64,000 nt of DNA, from contig NZ_JACJTB010000019.1 of assembly GCF_014698475.1 (NCBI RefSeq), positions 44,866 through 108,865 of the forward strand. Direction: 5' to 3'. This DNA is from Nostoc spongiaeforme FACHB-130 (GTDB lineage Bacteria > Cyanobacteriota > Cyanobacteriia > Cyanobacteriales > Nostocaceae). Both the position numbers and the translations under genes were made by a program. The notes beneath the pieces are model-generated. The model was not told the origin of the DNA, ran no database searches, and saw only the letters and a program-made list of their open reading frames with translations. Positions 45,599 through 54,515 of this stretch are shown one piece after another (the stretch's first letter is position 1; every line of letters begins with the position of its first letter).

Positions 45599-46276
45599 TT
45601 ATACTAAACCCGATCGCAGTGCAACTACAGCAGCTTGAACGCGATCATCAACTGCTAGTTTGTTCATAATTCCACGGACATGGGTTTTAACGGTATTGGG
45701 ACTCAGGTAAAGTTTTTCAGCAATTTCGGGGTTGCTTAAGCCTTCTACCATCAGTTTTAAAACTTCTAACTCTCTGGTGGAGAGGTTGGCGGTGTTTCCT
45801 TGGGTTGCGGGAGGTTTGAGGTTATCAATGACACGTCTGGCGATTTGCGGATCTAAATAAGTCGCGCCATCAACGGCGGCGGCGATCGCCTTTAACAGTC
45901 TTTCTACACTCGCACCTTTGATACAATAAGCATCTGCACCACTGGAAAGTGCCGCAATCACTTCTGTTTCGGTGGTGTGGGATGTCAGCATCACTACATG
46001 GGTTTCTGGTAACGCCGCTTTAATTTGCTGTGTCGCCGCAATTCCATCCAGGCGCGGTAAACCAATATCCATGACTACCAAATCTGGTTTTAATTTTAAG
46101 GCTGCTTGTACCCCTAAATAACCATCTTCTGCTTGTCCAACAATTTCCAACTGGGGTTGCGCCATTAATGATTGTTCTAGTCCTAGTTGCATCATCGGAT
46201 CATCTTCCACAATCAAAACGCGCAATACAGGTTGATCATTCGGCAGATTGAAGGAGTAGCTAGGATTGGTAGACAT
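45599..46276 (-). CDS. NarL/FixJ-type response regulator
   Basis: 225 residues. Receiver domain at about 14-135 with the acidic pocket (VEDDP) and phospho-Asp in LVVMDIGLPRLDG. LuxR-type helix-turn-helix at about 158-222: LSTRELEVLKLMVEGLSNPE, IAEKLYLSPNTVKTHV. It should bind DNA when phosphorylated. It is convergent with the PAS-GAF kinase, with 17 bases between the stops, and 71 bases downstream of era on the same strand, with a tandem-repeat hairpin in between. Confidence 0.94.
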   Translation of the reverse strand: MSTNPSYSFNLPNDQPVLRVLIVEDDPMMQLGLEQSLMAQPQLEIVGQAEDGYLGVQAALKLKPDLVVMDIGLPRLDGIAATQQIKAALPETHVVMLTSHTTETEVIAALSSGADAYCIKGASVERLLKAIAAAVDGATYLDPQIARRVIDNLKPPATQGNTANLSTRELEVLKLMVEGLSNPEIAEKLYLSPNTVKTHVRGIMNKLAVDDRVQAAVVALRSGLV

Positions 46277-46285
46277 TTGTTTATC

Positions 46286-46341
46286 TAGTCAATGGTCAAT
46301 GGTCAATAGTCCAATAGCTATTGACTATTGACTATTGACTA
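46286..46341. repeat. AATGGTC/ATTGACT tandem repeat as a long inverted repeat
   Basis: TAGTCAATGGTCAATGGTCA and its near complement (ATTGACTATTGACTATTGAC, then TA) form a stem of about 25 bases around a loop of a few bases. It lies between era and the response-regulator gene, both read leftwards. The same unit recurs near 11685-11705 and 62610-62735. Confidence 0.75.
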
Positions 46342-46347
46342 ACTTCT

Positions 46348-47304
46348 CTATTCTTCCACGCGATAACCAAACTCTGCCAAATTTAACCGAGACTGTCGCC
46401 ATTTTGGCTGGACTTTGACGAAAAGTTCCAGGTATACTTTGCCAGAGATGAGTTTTTGGATTTGTTCGCGGGCTGCACTACCAATGGCTTTGAGCATTGA
46501 ACCACCTTTACCAATTAAAATGCCTTTCTGTGAATCGCGTTCGACGTGGATGGTAGCAAGGACACGGGTAATAGATGGTGTTTCTTCTACTTTATCAATG
46601 GCGATCGCCACAGAATGCGGCACTTCTTCACGGGTTAACAGTAAAATCTGTTCCCGAATTAATTCGCCCATAATAAAGCGTTCTGGTTGGTCTGTCACCA
46701 AGTCAGGTGGATAGTATAAGGGGCCGGTTTCTAAGTTTTCCGTCAGTAATTCTTGTAGTTCTGGCAATCCTGCACCAGTCTTGGCGGAAAATTTTGCTAA
46801 CGGCCATTGGTTAGCATCACCTAGTTGTTGGTAACTTTCATCGATAAACTGGGAATCCGCCGATTGCTGGTCAATTTTGTTTAGTCCCAAAATTACGGGG
46901 GTGTGACTGTGAGTTAATAACTCCGCAATGTAGCGATCGCCAGCACCACAAGCAGCTGTACTATCAACTACGAACAGCACCACATCTACTGATTCAATGG
47001 CAATTTTAGCATTCTGTACCAACACTTCCCCCAACTGATGATGGGGTTTATGAATTCCCGGTGTATCGACGAAAATTAATTGTGCTGCTTCTGTGGTCAA
47101 AATTCCTCGCAAACGATTCCGCGTAGTTTGGGCTACTGGTGAGGTTATTGCAATTTTTTGACCAACTAATTGATTCATTAGAGTAGATTTACCGACATTT
47201 GGACGACCAATAATGCCGATAAACCCCGATTTATATTCAGGAGGAGCTTGAGGAATTAATACTTCTCCTGAAAAAGAGAAGACGTGATTTTCAATACTAG
47301 TCAC
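46348..47304 (-). CDS. era: GTPase Era
   Basis: 318 residues from GTG 47304 with GGAG seven bases upstream. Era assists 16S rRNA maturation and 30S assembly. GTPase motifs: GIIGRPNVGKSTLMNQLVGQ (G1), TTRNR (G2 region), FVDTPGIHKP (G3), GLNKIDQQ (G4) and the SAKTG (G5). The C-terminal KH domain shows VERDSQKGILIGKGGSMLKA and ends LELFVKVQPKWR. Length and order are standard. Confidence 0.96.
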   Translation of the reverse strand: MTSIENHVFSFSGEVLIPQAPPEYKSGFIGIIGRPNVGKSTLMNQLVGQKIAITSPVAQTTRNRLRGILTTEAAQLIFVDTPGIHKPHHQLGEVLVQNAKIAIESVDVVLFVVDSTAACGAGDRYIAELLTHSHTPVILGLNKIDQQSADSQFIDESYQQLGDANQWPLAKFSAKTGAGLPELQELLTENLETGPLYYPPDLVTDQPERFIMGELIREQILLLTREEVPHSVAIAIDKVEETPSITRVLATIHVERDSQKGILIGKGGSMLKAIGSAAREQIQKLISGKVYLELFVKVQPKWRQSRLNLAEFGYRVEE

Positions 47305-47789
47305 CTTTTACTCCACCTTCATATTTTATAGATGAGATAAGTTAGTTCTGGGTTCAAACGCACAACAAACATATGTTCACCCTGGAATTTTCGGTGTTTG
47401 CCATTGTTTCAGTTTAATCTACTACTAGAGATATTCGACTGGAAATATCTCAAAAATAGATATTAAATCCAACCAACATTATGTTATCTCTCTTCCATAA
47501 AGTTGTTTTATCTGAAAGAGAGCCAGTCATTTTGATGACAATATTCTTGGATTTTGGCTGGATAATACCACCAAATTATGATGTAATTGCTATGGCTAAG
47601 AAATAATTTCTCGCTTAAACTCGCCTAATTTCACAATCTGATTAACAATTAATTTACTCTATTTAGTATAGATATTCAGAGCTATATGCAACCGAGATTT
47701 GTCATCAAAACTAGGAATTTCATGAGCCTGCCTGCAACTGTCTAAAGTTAGCATGTAACAAGCGATCGCACAACTTGAGAGATGATCAT
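47305..47789. other. AT-rich intergenic region, no gene seen
   Basis: About 485 bases between era and the M48-like gene, with one HIP1 site near 47762. No credible frame, repeat array or terminator was recognised. Confidence 0.5.
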
Positions 47790-48701
47790 CTACCAAGAAG
47801 ACATAAACTGCCAATCTTCAGCATCTTTCTCTGTATCTGTATTATCTTCTGAATCGGCTGGTTGGTCTACATTTTTTGATTGTAGCAACTTTTCATATTC
47901 TCCCGAATCAACCCATTTTAACAATTCTGAAGCTCGCATCACCGACCAGGGAAATTTGTACTCCATAAAGCTGAATATCTTAGTAACTTGATCCAAGTTA
48001 TCCAGACTAATGAGTGAAAATTCCCGTGCTTGTGCTTGAAACTCAGCAATGGTATCTGCATTTATATATTCCGATGGCAAACCAGCCAACTTCATCAGTG
48101 CAGTTATGGCGATATTAATATCTTGACACGCCAATAAACCCGCGCGATCGCATGTGAATTTTGACATCAAAATCCAATTACATAAAGTGACTTCTATCCC
48201 CCCAGCCGCTAAACTTCCCAAACCAAAAGTTGTACTGTTAATAATATTTTTTAACAGTGGCATTACATTTGCCATTTGTTGATAAGCAATATATTTACCC
48301 TTAATGCGTGCAATTTCACATCCAAATGCAAATAGCAATTCAGCATGTGTATACCATTCCATTGCTTCTAAATTTGCACTCACCATTGGCTTTTCTACAC
48401 CAACAGCATTGGTTTGAATATGTCCCGTACCACGAAATAAATAAAGTTCCGGCTGGGGAGTCAAATCAAGAATTTGACAGCTTTCTGTAAACGCATCATA
48501 TAATTTAGGAAAATTTTGTGGTGTCACGCGAAACTCACCACCGATAATTTGCATTCTCAGTAAACGGTCAATGCCATATTCATTTACCTTCTTCAAGACT
48601 AAAGGTAAACCAGGCATTTTATTTAAAGCTGCCAAAGCTTTTTGATCAAAGGGATGTTGAAATCTGACTATATTCAGACCAGTCAATATTTTTTTTGTCA
48701 T
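47790..48701 (-). CDS. M48-peptidase homologue that has lost its zinc site
   Basis: 303 residues from ATG 48701 (MTKKILTGLNIVRFQHPFDQ); the 35 codons further up are unlike the family. The layout matches cyanobacterial M48-type metallopeptidases: FRVTPQNFP, PELYLFRGTGHIQTNAVGVE, then the region that should contain HExxH reads FGCEIARIKGK, and the third-ligand region SKFTCDRAGLLAC has Lys where Glu is expected. All three zinc ligands (His, His, Glu) are thus replaced, so it is unlikely to be an active protease. It may be a regulatory pseudo-enzyme. Divergent from the toxin-antitoxin operon. Confidence 0.75.
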   Translation of the reverse strand: MTKKILTGLNIVRFQHPFDQKALAALNKMPGLPLVLKKVNEYGIDRLLRMQIIGGEFRVTPQNFPKLYDAFTESCQILDLTPQPELYLFRGTGHIQTNAVGVEKPMVSANLEAMEWYTHAELLFAFGCEIARIKGKYIAYQQMANVMPLLKNIINSTTFGLGSLAAGGIEVTLCNWILMSKFTCDRAGLLACQDINIAITALMKLAGLPSEYINADTIAEFQAQAREFSLISLDNLDQVTKIFSFMEYKFPWSVMRASELLKWVDSGEYEKLLQSKNVDQPADSEDNTDTEKDAEDWQFMSSW

Positions 48702-48745
48702 GATATTGTTGTTTAGCTGATAGAAAAGATAAATCTCGGAAATAC

Positions 48746-48780
48746 ACAATACATAATAGAGATTATCTATTGTGTATTGT
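48746..48780. promoter_or_regulatory. 15-bp inverted repeat between M48-like gene and toxin-antitoxin operon
   Basis: ACAATACATAATAGA (48746-48760) and TCTATTGTGTATTGT (48766-48780) are complementary apart from one base, with a five-base loop. It lies in the promoter region of the M48-like gene (-) and ~95 bases before the antitoxin gene (+). A further weak palindrome GTACG...CGTAC lies at 48820-48838, closer to the antitoxin start. Either could be an operator for the ribbon-helix-helix antitoxin; this is inference. Confidence 0.45.
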
Positions 48781-48873
48781 TTTGCTATCAATATTTCTTG
48801 ACCCACTCAATTTTGATCTGTACGGCTTGAGAACGTACCATAGAAGATAGAGAGTAAAAAAGAGCCACTCCTG

Positions 48874-49191
48874 ATGTCCAACAAACAAAACCCTGGTAAA
48901 ACAGAAGACAGACGTAGCAAATCTGAACGCTTGGAAGCACGCCTCACCCGTGAACAGAAAGAATTGTTGCAGTGGGCAGCAGACCTAGAAGGCCGAACAG
49001 TCACTGATTTCGTGGTCAGTCACGCCCAGGAGGCCGCAATCAAAACAATTGAGGAACATACCCTCATCAAACTCAGCCGGGAAGACAGCATCGCTTTTAT
49101 TGATTCTCTCCTCAATCCGCCTGCTCTACAACCCGATGCTCCATTAACACGGGCAATCAGCCGTTATAAAGAAAGTATGAGGCTGCCGTGA
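48874..49191 (+). CDS. DUF1778 ribbon-helix-helix antitoxin (TacA-like)
   Basis: 105 residues. The DUF1778 core (SERLEARLTREQKELLQWAA, then DLEGRTVTDFVVSHAQEAA) is the usual antitoxin partner of GNAT toxins. The C-terminal part (LIKLSREDSIAFIDSLLNPP) should wrap and block the toxin, and the N-terminal part should bind the operon promoter. Its stop overlaps the toxin's GTG start (GTGA). The DNA is visibly richer in G/C than the neighbouring genes, consistent with transfer. Confidence 0.9.
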   Translation: MSNKQNPGKTEDRRSKSERLEARLTREQKELLQWAADLEGRTVTDFVVSHAQEAAIKTIEEHTLIKLSREDSIAFIDSLLNPPALQPDAPLTRAISRYKESMRLP

Positions 49192-49700
49192 GTCTCCCTG
49201 CTTTTGCTCATACCATTGAGTTGCTCAACACCGGACACAATCGAGTAGATTTCCGGTGTGGAATTGAAGCTCTTGACCGTTATCTGCGAGAACAGGCTGG
49301 TCAGGATTTGCGCCGCTATGTAGCAACGCCATTTGTACTGTGTGATATTGACGCAAATATGATAGCTGGCTATTACACGCTGGCGGCTACGTCGATTCAG
49401 GTGGAAGATTTACCAGAAACACTACGTGCGAAGCTACCAAGGTATCCGCTTGTTCCAGCTACATTACTGGGGCGGCTGGCAATCGATGAACGCTACCAAG
49501 GACAAGGACTGGGTGCATTTCTACTAGTCGATGCGTTACGGCGCAGCCTGATGAGTGAGATTGCCGCAATGGCGGTGGTAGTCGATGCTAAAGATGGGCA
49601 GGCGCAAGCTTTTTATGAACATCATGGATTCACAGTGTTTCCTGGTCAGTTCCGACGGTTGTATCTGCCGATGACGCTAATTGCCAGACAGTTCAGTTAA
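49188..49700 (+). CDS. GNAT-family acetyltransferase toxin (TacT-like)
   Basis: 170 residues from GTG 49188. The GNAT acetyl-CoA loop is ERYQGQGLGAFLLVDALRRS (about 105-124), preceded by LGRLAIDERY and followed by AFYEHHGFTVFPG with the catalytic-region Tyr. Early CGIEALDRYLREQAGQDLRR (about 25-44) is typical of the TacT/AtaT-type toxins, which acetylate the amino acid on charged tRNA and block translation. The partner DUF1778 gene directly upstream makes this reading firm; the target tRNA is unknown. Confidence 0.9.
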   Translation: MSLPAFAHTIELLNTGHNRVDFRCGIEALDRYLREQAGQDLRRYVATPFVLCDIDANMIAGYYTLAATSIQVEDLPETLRAKLPRYPLVPATLLGRLAIDERYQGQGLGAFLLVDALRRSLMSEIAAMAVVVDAKDGQAQAFYEHHGFTVFPGQFRRLYLPMTLIARQFS

Positions 49701-49788
49701 AATTGCTTTTTCACACCTACTTTTCTTCGGCTGGTTTGTGTCCTTAAGTTCATGTTTAACAAAGGTGAAATTTATCAAACTTAAAGTT

Positions 49789-50208
49789 TTATCCTCTTTG
49801 AATAAATTGCTTTAAAATTTCTCCTGGCTTTCTATCCCAAGTATCAATATGTTCATAAATTAAATGTTCTGAATTGAACTTGTAAGTTGAATAACCATTA
49901 AAAAATATCTTAGCTTGCCAAGGCACACGCAAAACACCACGTACTGTCCATTTCGCTAAAATTGTGTCTTCTGCTGATTGATAAACTTCATGTAAATCAA
50001 AAGCGATTTGAGTAAAAAATAATTGGGCGTGAAATCGCAATGTCCAAAAAATAATGCGATAGTTGAATTTATATTTAAATTTATTTACTGGGTCTTTAAA
50101 ATAAATGTCCTGTGTATAAATGTCATAGGTAATATCTTGCTCAAAAAGGGTAGGTAAATCTTGTTTAAGAGTTTGAATTACCTGTTCTATCTGTAATTTA
50201 TCTGCCAC
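49789..50208 (-). CDS. DUF2358-family protein
   Basis: 139 residues. VIQTLKQDLPTLFEQDITYD at the start and YIYFKDPVNKFK-like IYFKDPVNKFKYKFNYRI are family marks; the ending EHIDTWDRKPGEIL recalls NTF2-like folds. Such proteins occur in cyanobacteria and plant chloroplasts with unknown function. It lies 12 bases downstream of the GHL10 gene on the same strand, so it is probably the second gene of an operon. Confidence 0.82.
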   Translation of the reverse strand: MADKLQIEQVIQTLKQDLPTLFEQDITYDIYTQDIYFKDPVNKFKYKFNYRIIFWTLRFHAQLFFTQIAFDLHEVYQSAEDTILAKWTVRGVLRVPWQAKIFFNGYSTYKFNSEHLIYEHIDTWDRKPGEILKQFIQRG

Positions 50209-50220
50209 GCGCTTTATCCT

Positions 50221-51369
50221 TTAAAAAAGATTTTTTAAGAATCTCTTGATTCTCTGCCAGAATGACAAAGAATTGCTGTTGCTGGGCTGTTGTAAATCAG
50301 CCAAAGTCGGAAACACCGCAGGTTGGGAGTAGGGGCCATTTCGCAAAACTTGAGCAAGAGCATTGTTATTTTCGCGCAAACCTTCGTAAAAAAAGCAGAC
50401 TTCCCCAGAAATTCCGAGTCGGCGGTTGTAAGCGATCGCCTGCACAATATATTCTGGGCTGATGGAGTAATTACCAAGCTTGATCAAAATTCCCGGTGCT
50501 AATTTGGGGAGAGTTGCATCACTAAACTGACAACTTGCTAGTCGGTTAGCGATCGCTTTATAACTATTAAAATCGTGGCGATATATCTGCGGGTGAATGA
50601 TATCCACTATGCCCAACTTCAACCATGTGGCTGAGTCTTGGAGATATTCACGCAATCCCCAATCATAAATATTAGGTGCCATCGACACCAGCAAGTTAGA
50701 ATTAATGCTTTTGATTTCGCCATATAAACGTGCCAAAAAATCGGTCAAAATATCAGCACGCCACTGCAACCATTGTTGATCTTGGTGGTTACTAGGTGGA
50801 CGACGGCCAAATTGCTGCTGATAACGGGCAACTGTTAAAGCATCATACCCTCCTTCTGATGGTAAAGCCGGAAAGCGATCGTCGCCTTGAATCCCGTCCA
50901 CATCATAATTTTTCACCACTTCCAAAACCAAATTCAACAGAAAATCTTGCACCTGGGGATGAAAAGCATTCATCCACTCAAAGCCATTTTTCTGCAACAA
51001 ATTACCTTGACTGTCACGCGCCGCCCATTCTGGCTTTTTTTGTAACAGCATTCCACCATTCAAGTTGTAAGAACTCGCAAACCCATATTCAAACCAAGGG
51101 ATAACTTTTAACCCCACTCGTCGCGCCTCAGTTATTACCTCCGCTAACGGGTCACGACCAACCGACATTGGGTCAATTTCTACCCCAAAAGTCTGCTGCA
51201 TAGTTTGGCTGGGGTACATAGTCACGCCCTTATTCCAAACCACAGGGAATACAACATTAAATCCTGTCTCCGCTAACAAGTCCATCGCTGCTGCAATGCG
51301 TTGTTGTGACCGGAAAACTTTACTATCGGTAGTTGTCAGCCAGACACCGCGAATTTCTTTTGGGTTCAT
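50221..51369 (-). CDS. GHL10-type glycosyl-hydrolase-like protein
   Basis: 382 residues, no clear signal peptide. The TIM-barrel opening MNPKEIRGVWLTTTDSKVFR, NVVFPVVWNKGVTMYPS, RRVGLKVIPWFEYGF and YDVDGIQGDDRF are the marks of the glycosyl-hydrolase-like GHL10 (DUF187/UPF0748) family. Conserved acidic residues in DGIQGDD are the likely catalytic site. Related proteins cut or bind peptidoglycan or polysaccharide; the substrate is not known here. First gene of a likely operon with the DUF2358 gene. Confidence 0.85.
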   Translation of the reverse strand: MNPKEIRGVWLTTTDSKVFRSQQRIAAAMDLLAETGFNVVFPVVWNKGVTMYPSQTMQQTFGVEIDPMSVGRDPLAEVITEARRVGLKVIPWFEYGFASSYNLNGGMLLQKKPEWAARDSQGNLLQKNGFEWMNAFHPQVQDFLLNLVLEVVKNYDVDGIQGDDRFPALPSEGGYDALTVARYQQQFGRRPPSNHQDQQWLQWRADILTDFLARLYGEIKSINSNLLVSMAPNIYDWGLREYLQDSATWLKLGIVDIIHPQIYRHDFNSYKAIANRLASCQFSDATLPKLAPGILIKLGNYSISPEYIVQAIAYNRRLGISGEVCFFYEGLRENNNALAQVLRNGPYSQPAVFPTLADLQQPSNSNSLSFWQRIKRFLKNLF

Positions 51370-51533
51370 AGGTTTTAGGAAGGGTCTGAACTATAAATTT
51401 CACACTTCAGACTTTTATTAGAATTTTCTGACATTACTACCACCCCAAACACTGCCCTTTAACAGATGTTAGGGATAGTAATCTGATACATAATTCCACA
51501 ATAGCGAGATTACTTATTTAATAAATACAACAA

Positions 51534-52397
51534 ATGTCTGACCTTGAAAATGCTTGGGAACATAAATATATAACTACCAATGGTGTGAAATTACACTATG
51601 TCACCCAAGGAACAGGCACTTTAATGTTAATGCTACATGGGTTTCCCGAATTTTGGTATTCTTGGCGGCATCAAATACCAGAATTTGCGGAAAACTTTCA
51701 AGTGGTGGCTTTAGATTTGCGTGGCTATAACGATAGTGAGAAACCCAAAGTGCAATCAGCTTATATTATGGATGAATTTATCAAAGATGTTGCGGGTGTA
51801 ATTAAAGGTTTAGGTCACGAAAAATGCGTTTTAGTTGGGCATGATTGGGGTGGTGTGATCGCTTGGTGTTTTGCTGATGCTCACCCAGAAATGTTAGAGA
51901 AATTAATTATACTTAACTTACCACACCCAGCCAAATTTTCTCAGGGATTATCAACTCCCCAACAGTTACTACGTAGCTGGTATATGTTCTTATTTCAACT
52001 GCCGATCATGCCAGAATTTCTACTGCAAGCTTTTGATTATCAATCCATTGCTCAGATTATTCAAGGCACAGCAACTAATAAAAATGCTTTTACTGCATCT
52101 GACCTAGCCGCTTATAAAAATGCTGCGGCAAAACCTGGTGCTTTAACAGCAATGCTCAACTACTATCGCAATGTATTTTCTCACTTTTTACCCAACAAAA
52201 ATTGGGGAATTTTAAATGTCCCCACACTGATGATTTGGGGTGAAAATGATACCGTCCTTGGGAAAGAGCTTACTTATGGAACCGATGCCTATGTCAGCAA
52301 CTTGCAAATTCAGTATATTCCTCATTGTGGGCATTGGGTACAACAAGAAGAACCGCAGTTAGTGAATCGATATATGCGTGAATTTACGGTACTTTAA
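51534..52397 (+). CDS. Alpha/beta hydrolase, epoxide-hydrolase-like
   Basis: 287 residues. HGFPEFWYSWRHQIPEF (about 35-51) gives the oxyanion HG-P region, LVGHDWGGVIAW (about 101-112) contains an Asp nucleophile as in epoxide hydrolases and haloalkane dehalogenases, WGENDTVLG is the acid region and PHCGHWVQQE holds the catalytic His. The cap region has two Tyr residues in suitable places (LRSWYMFLF and YYRNVF). Single gene. Epoxide hydrolysis is the best guess; the substrate is unknown. Confidence 0.88.
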   Translation: MSDLENAWEHKYITTNGVKLHYVTQGTGTLMLMLHGFPEFWYSWRHQIPEFAENFQVVALDLRGYNDSEKPKVQSAYIMDEFIKDVAGVIKGLGHEKCVLVGHDWGGVIAWCFADAHPEMLEKLIILNLPHPAKFSQGLSTPQQLLRSWYMFLFQLPIMPEFLLQAFDYQSIAQIIQGTATNKNAFTASDLAAYKNAAAKPGALTAMLNYYRNVFSHFLPNKNWGILNVPTLMIWGENDTVLGKELTYGTDAYVSNLQIQYIPHCGHWVQQEEPQLVNRYMREFTVL

Positions 52398-52708
52398 TAT
52401 ACAAAAAAGTAGAATTACTGAGTGCCAATTAATAATAGAAAAATTCCGGTTAACAACCAATGACAAATCAAAATAAATACTTGTATTTCTTAAAAAGATT
52501 TAACAAGATAAAGATTGGTGATTTTAGATAAAATTTGTGAGCGATCGCCAGCCCAAAACCCGCATCAATACTATTGTTGTACGGTTGAACAAACTATTAA
52601 ACATCACCTTGATTTTGTGAGTTAAATCAACATTGTCCACAAATTTAGTGAGATAATAGAATCGTGAGGAAAAGAACGGTTACAACTTCAATACAAAGGG
52701 GAAAGATT
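52398..52708. other. AT-rich intergenic region, no gene seen
   Basis: About 310 bases with one HIP1 site near 52542. It probably carries the promoter of the pentapeptide-repeat gene. No repeat or hairpin was recognised. Confidence 0.5.
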
Positions 52709-53170
52709 ATGAAATTCAAGCTAATTGCCGCTATAGCCTTAGCAACCACTCCCCTCATTTTTGCCACCTCTGTGAAAGCAGGGAATTCGCAAGACTTACA
52801 AAGGCTTTTATCTACTGGGGAATGTCAGAGGTGTAATCTAGCTGGAGTTAACCTCAGTGGCGCTCATTTAATTGGTGCAGATTTACGTGGTGCCAACCTT
52901 TCTAAAGCTAACCTTGTAGGCGCAAACCTCGAAGGTGCAGACCTCACCAACGCAAATTTGAAAGGAGCTAACCTCTCTTCAACTTTTGTCACCAACGTTA
53001 ACTTTAAAAAAGCTAATCTTGATGGCGTGAATTTTACCCGCGCTCAAATTCATGACTCCAACGTCTACGGCGCATCAATGGAAAATCTGAATATAACCGA
53101 TGCAGATATTTTCAACACAGGCATCGGTGTTGGTGGTGAAGAAGGCGCACAAATGCCAGATTGGGACTAA
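52709..53170 (+). CDS. Exported pentapeptide-repeat protein
   Basis: 153 residues from ATG 52709, where AAAGGGGAAAG gives a good ribosome-binding site and the sequence starts with a signal peptide (cleavage near VKAG). A GTG-type frame 15 codons upstream is less likely. A short CxxC (GECQRCNL) is followed by about 16 pentapeptides of A(D/N)LxG type (NLAGVNLSGAHLIGADLRGA and on), forming a right-handed quadrilateral beta helix. The role of such periplasmic or lumenal proteins is unknown. Confidence 0.9.
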   Translation: MKFKLIAAIALATTPLIFATSVKAGNSQDLQRLLSTGECQRCNLAGVNLSGAHLIGADLRGANLSKANLVGANLEGADLTNANLKGANLSSTFVTNVNFKKANLDGVNFTRAQIHDSNVYGASMENLNITDADIFNTGIGVGGEEGAQMPDWD

Positions 53171-53810
53171 ATGAAACTTAAGTAGACTCGTTTCCCATAA
53201 CTGTGGAAATTGGGTGTAGGGGTGGAAGGGTATGGGGCTTCGCCGTGAGCGTTAGCCTGACGGTGTAAGGGTTTTGAAGACATACACCCCTGTACCCCTA
53301 CACCCTTACACCCATTCTCATCAGACAACTTTTGGATGTCAGCCCTGATTTATCAAACCCAGATACGTGAATACAGAAGAACTTTTATTAAGTATTCATA
53401 TCAATGACCAATGGATTCATTGACGAATCTGGCTGAAGATAGCTTTAATATTCAGTTAAAATCGGCGATTAACCTTGTATAAATGAGAGGTGATCTGATT
53501 TTTGCATGAATTGTACTTGCATGAGTACGATTATCAGCAACTGATACGGCATAGGATAATCTCATCCTAAAGGTTGCCGTTGATTGACAAACACAAAACT
53601 CAGATAGATGTAGTAACACAGCCTACCATTTTTGGCTTCTGTCCTTCTAGTGACTGTCTACCTTGGAGTTGATGCAGTAGAGGTTAGAGGCATTTATGGT
53701 TATAGGGAATACAATGTGTTACCCATCCAAGTCTGATCAACTTGTGCCTTGTCTAATCACAGCCTTTTGGTTGTAATTGTCCGGATTAAAAAAACCCAAC
53801 TGTCAAATTT
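53171..53810. other. Intergenic region with a palindromic repeat
   Basis: About 640 bases. Apart from the palindromic block at 53211-53314 I see no gene, terminator or named promoter. The last 150 bases should hold the promoter of the CAAD gene. Confidence 0.5.
53211..53314. repeat. GGGTGTAGGGG palindromic repeat
   Basis: TGGGTGTAGGGGTGG and AGGGTATGGGG face CCCCTGTACCCCTACACCC and TTACACCCA, an imperfect inverted repeat around a CTTCGCCG core. The GTTTTGAAGACATACACCC part, and the ACTGTGGAAATTGGGTGTAG part, match (inverted) the interior of the element at 37517-37695. Confidence 0.65.
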
Positions 53811-54260
53811 ATGGAAATTAAGATGCAAGAACCGGAATTCGCAGAAACAAAATCCACAGAAGCAGCAGTGGCAGATATCAACAGCCAAACAGGTACCATT
53901 ACTAAACTCCAGCCTCCTGCTCAACCTCAAGAGGAATGGGTGAAATACGGCGAACAAATTTCTAGCTTTTTAGCATCACTGCCTGAGTACTTAGGTAGCT
54001 TGTTCAGCAAATATAAGCAACCCTTAGTTGTTGTTGGCGCAATTGTGACAGCACTTGTCGCAGTTAAGGTACTTTTGGCAATATTAGATTCTTTGAATGA
54101 TATTCCTTTAGTAGCACCTACCTTTGAGTTGATTGGGATTGGTTACTCTGCTTGGTTTATTTACCGCTATTTACTCAAAGCTTCAACCAGAAAAGAGCTA
54201 ACTAACGAAATTACAACTCTTAAATCACAAGTTGTTGGTAAAAACGCTCCTGGCACATAA
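53811..54260 (+). CDS. CAAD-domain membrane protein
   Basis: 149 residues (a second Met at residue 5 is also possible). An acidic, disordered N-terminus to about 45 precedes the CAAD domain: WVKYGEQISSFLASLPEYLG, YKQPLVVVGAIVTALVAVKV (membrane helix 1), LVAPTFELIGIGYSAWFIYR (helix 2) and the final TRKELTNEITTLKSQVVG. CAAD was named for its fusion to aminoacyl-tRNA synthetases in cyanobacteria; free copies are thylakoid proteins related to plant CURT1, which bends thylakoid membranes. A CURT1-like role is likely by family. Confidence 0.92.
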   Translation: MEIKMQEPEFAETKSTEAAVADINSQTGTITKLQPPAQPQEEWVKYGEQISSFLASLPEYLGSLFSKYKQPLVVVGAIVTALVAVKVLLAILDSLNDIPLVAPTFELIGIGYSAWFIYRYLLKASTRKELTNEITTLKSQVVGKNAPGT

Positions 54261-54293
54261 TAACTGATTTGAGTGGCATATTAAACTAAAGGC

Positions 54294-54322
54294 GTTTGAG
54301 TGGCGTAAATCGTCACTCAAAC
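54294..54322. terminator. Hairpin after the CAAD gene
   Basis: GTTTGAGTG and CACTCAAAC form a 9-bp stem around an 11-base loop, about 35 bases after the CAAD stop. No T-run follows, so it is a weak terminator candidate. A 14-base direct repeat (AAAATCCAGAATGG) follows near 54330 and 54369. Confidence 0.45.
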
Positions 54323-54515
54323 TCTCTCAAAATCCAGAATGGCTTAACAGCCAGTGTTACATACCCTGAAAATCCAGAATGGATCAATACTTAGAATAGC
54401 TACATCGTACTTAGACAATTAGCATAAAAATCTACCCTTCAAAGCTTTTCAAAAACTTTATCAGCCTGGGAGTTAGAATAAATATCAGGGAGAAAAACCA
54501 TAATTATGAAATGAA

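Noticed and set aside
47305..47789. Possible tRNA or small RNA near GGTTCAAACGC (about 47351)
   Set aside because: The T-loop-like string has no matching acceptor, D or anticodon stems around it. No tRNA was seen anywhere in the window.
50235..50477. Second - strand frame at the end of the GHL10 gene, as if frameshifted
   Set aside because: The GHL10 frame itself runs on uninterrupted to a normal basic end, so no frameshift is needed.
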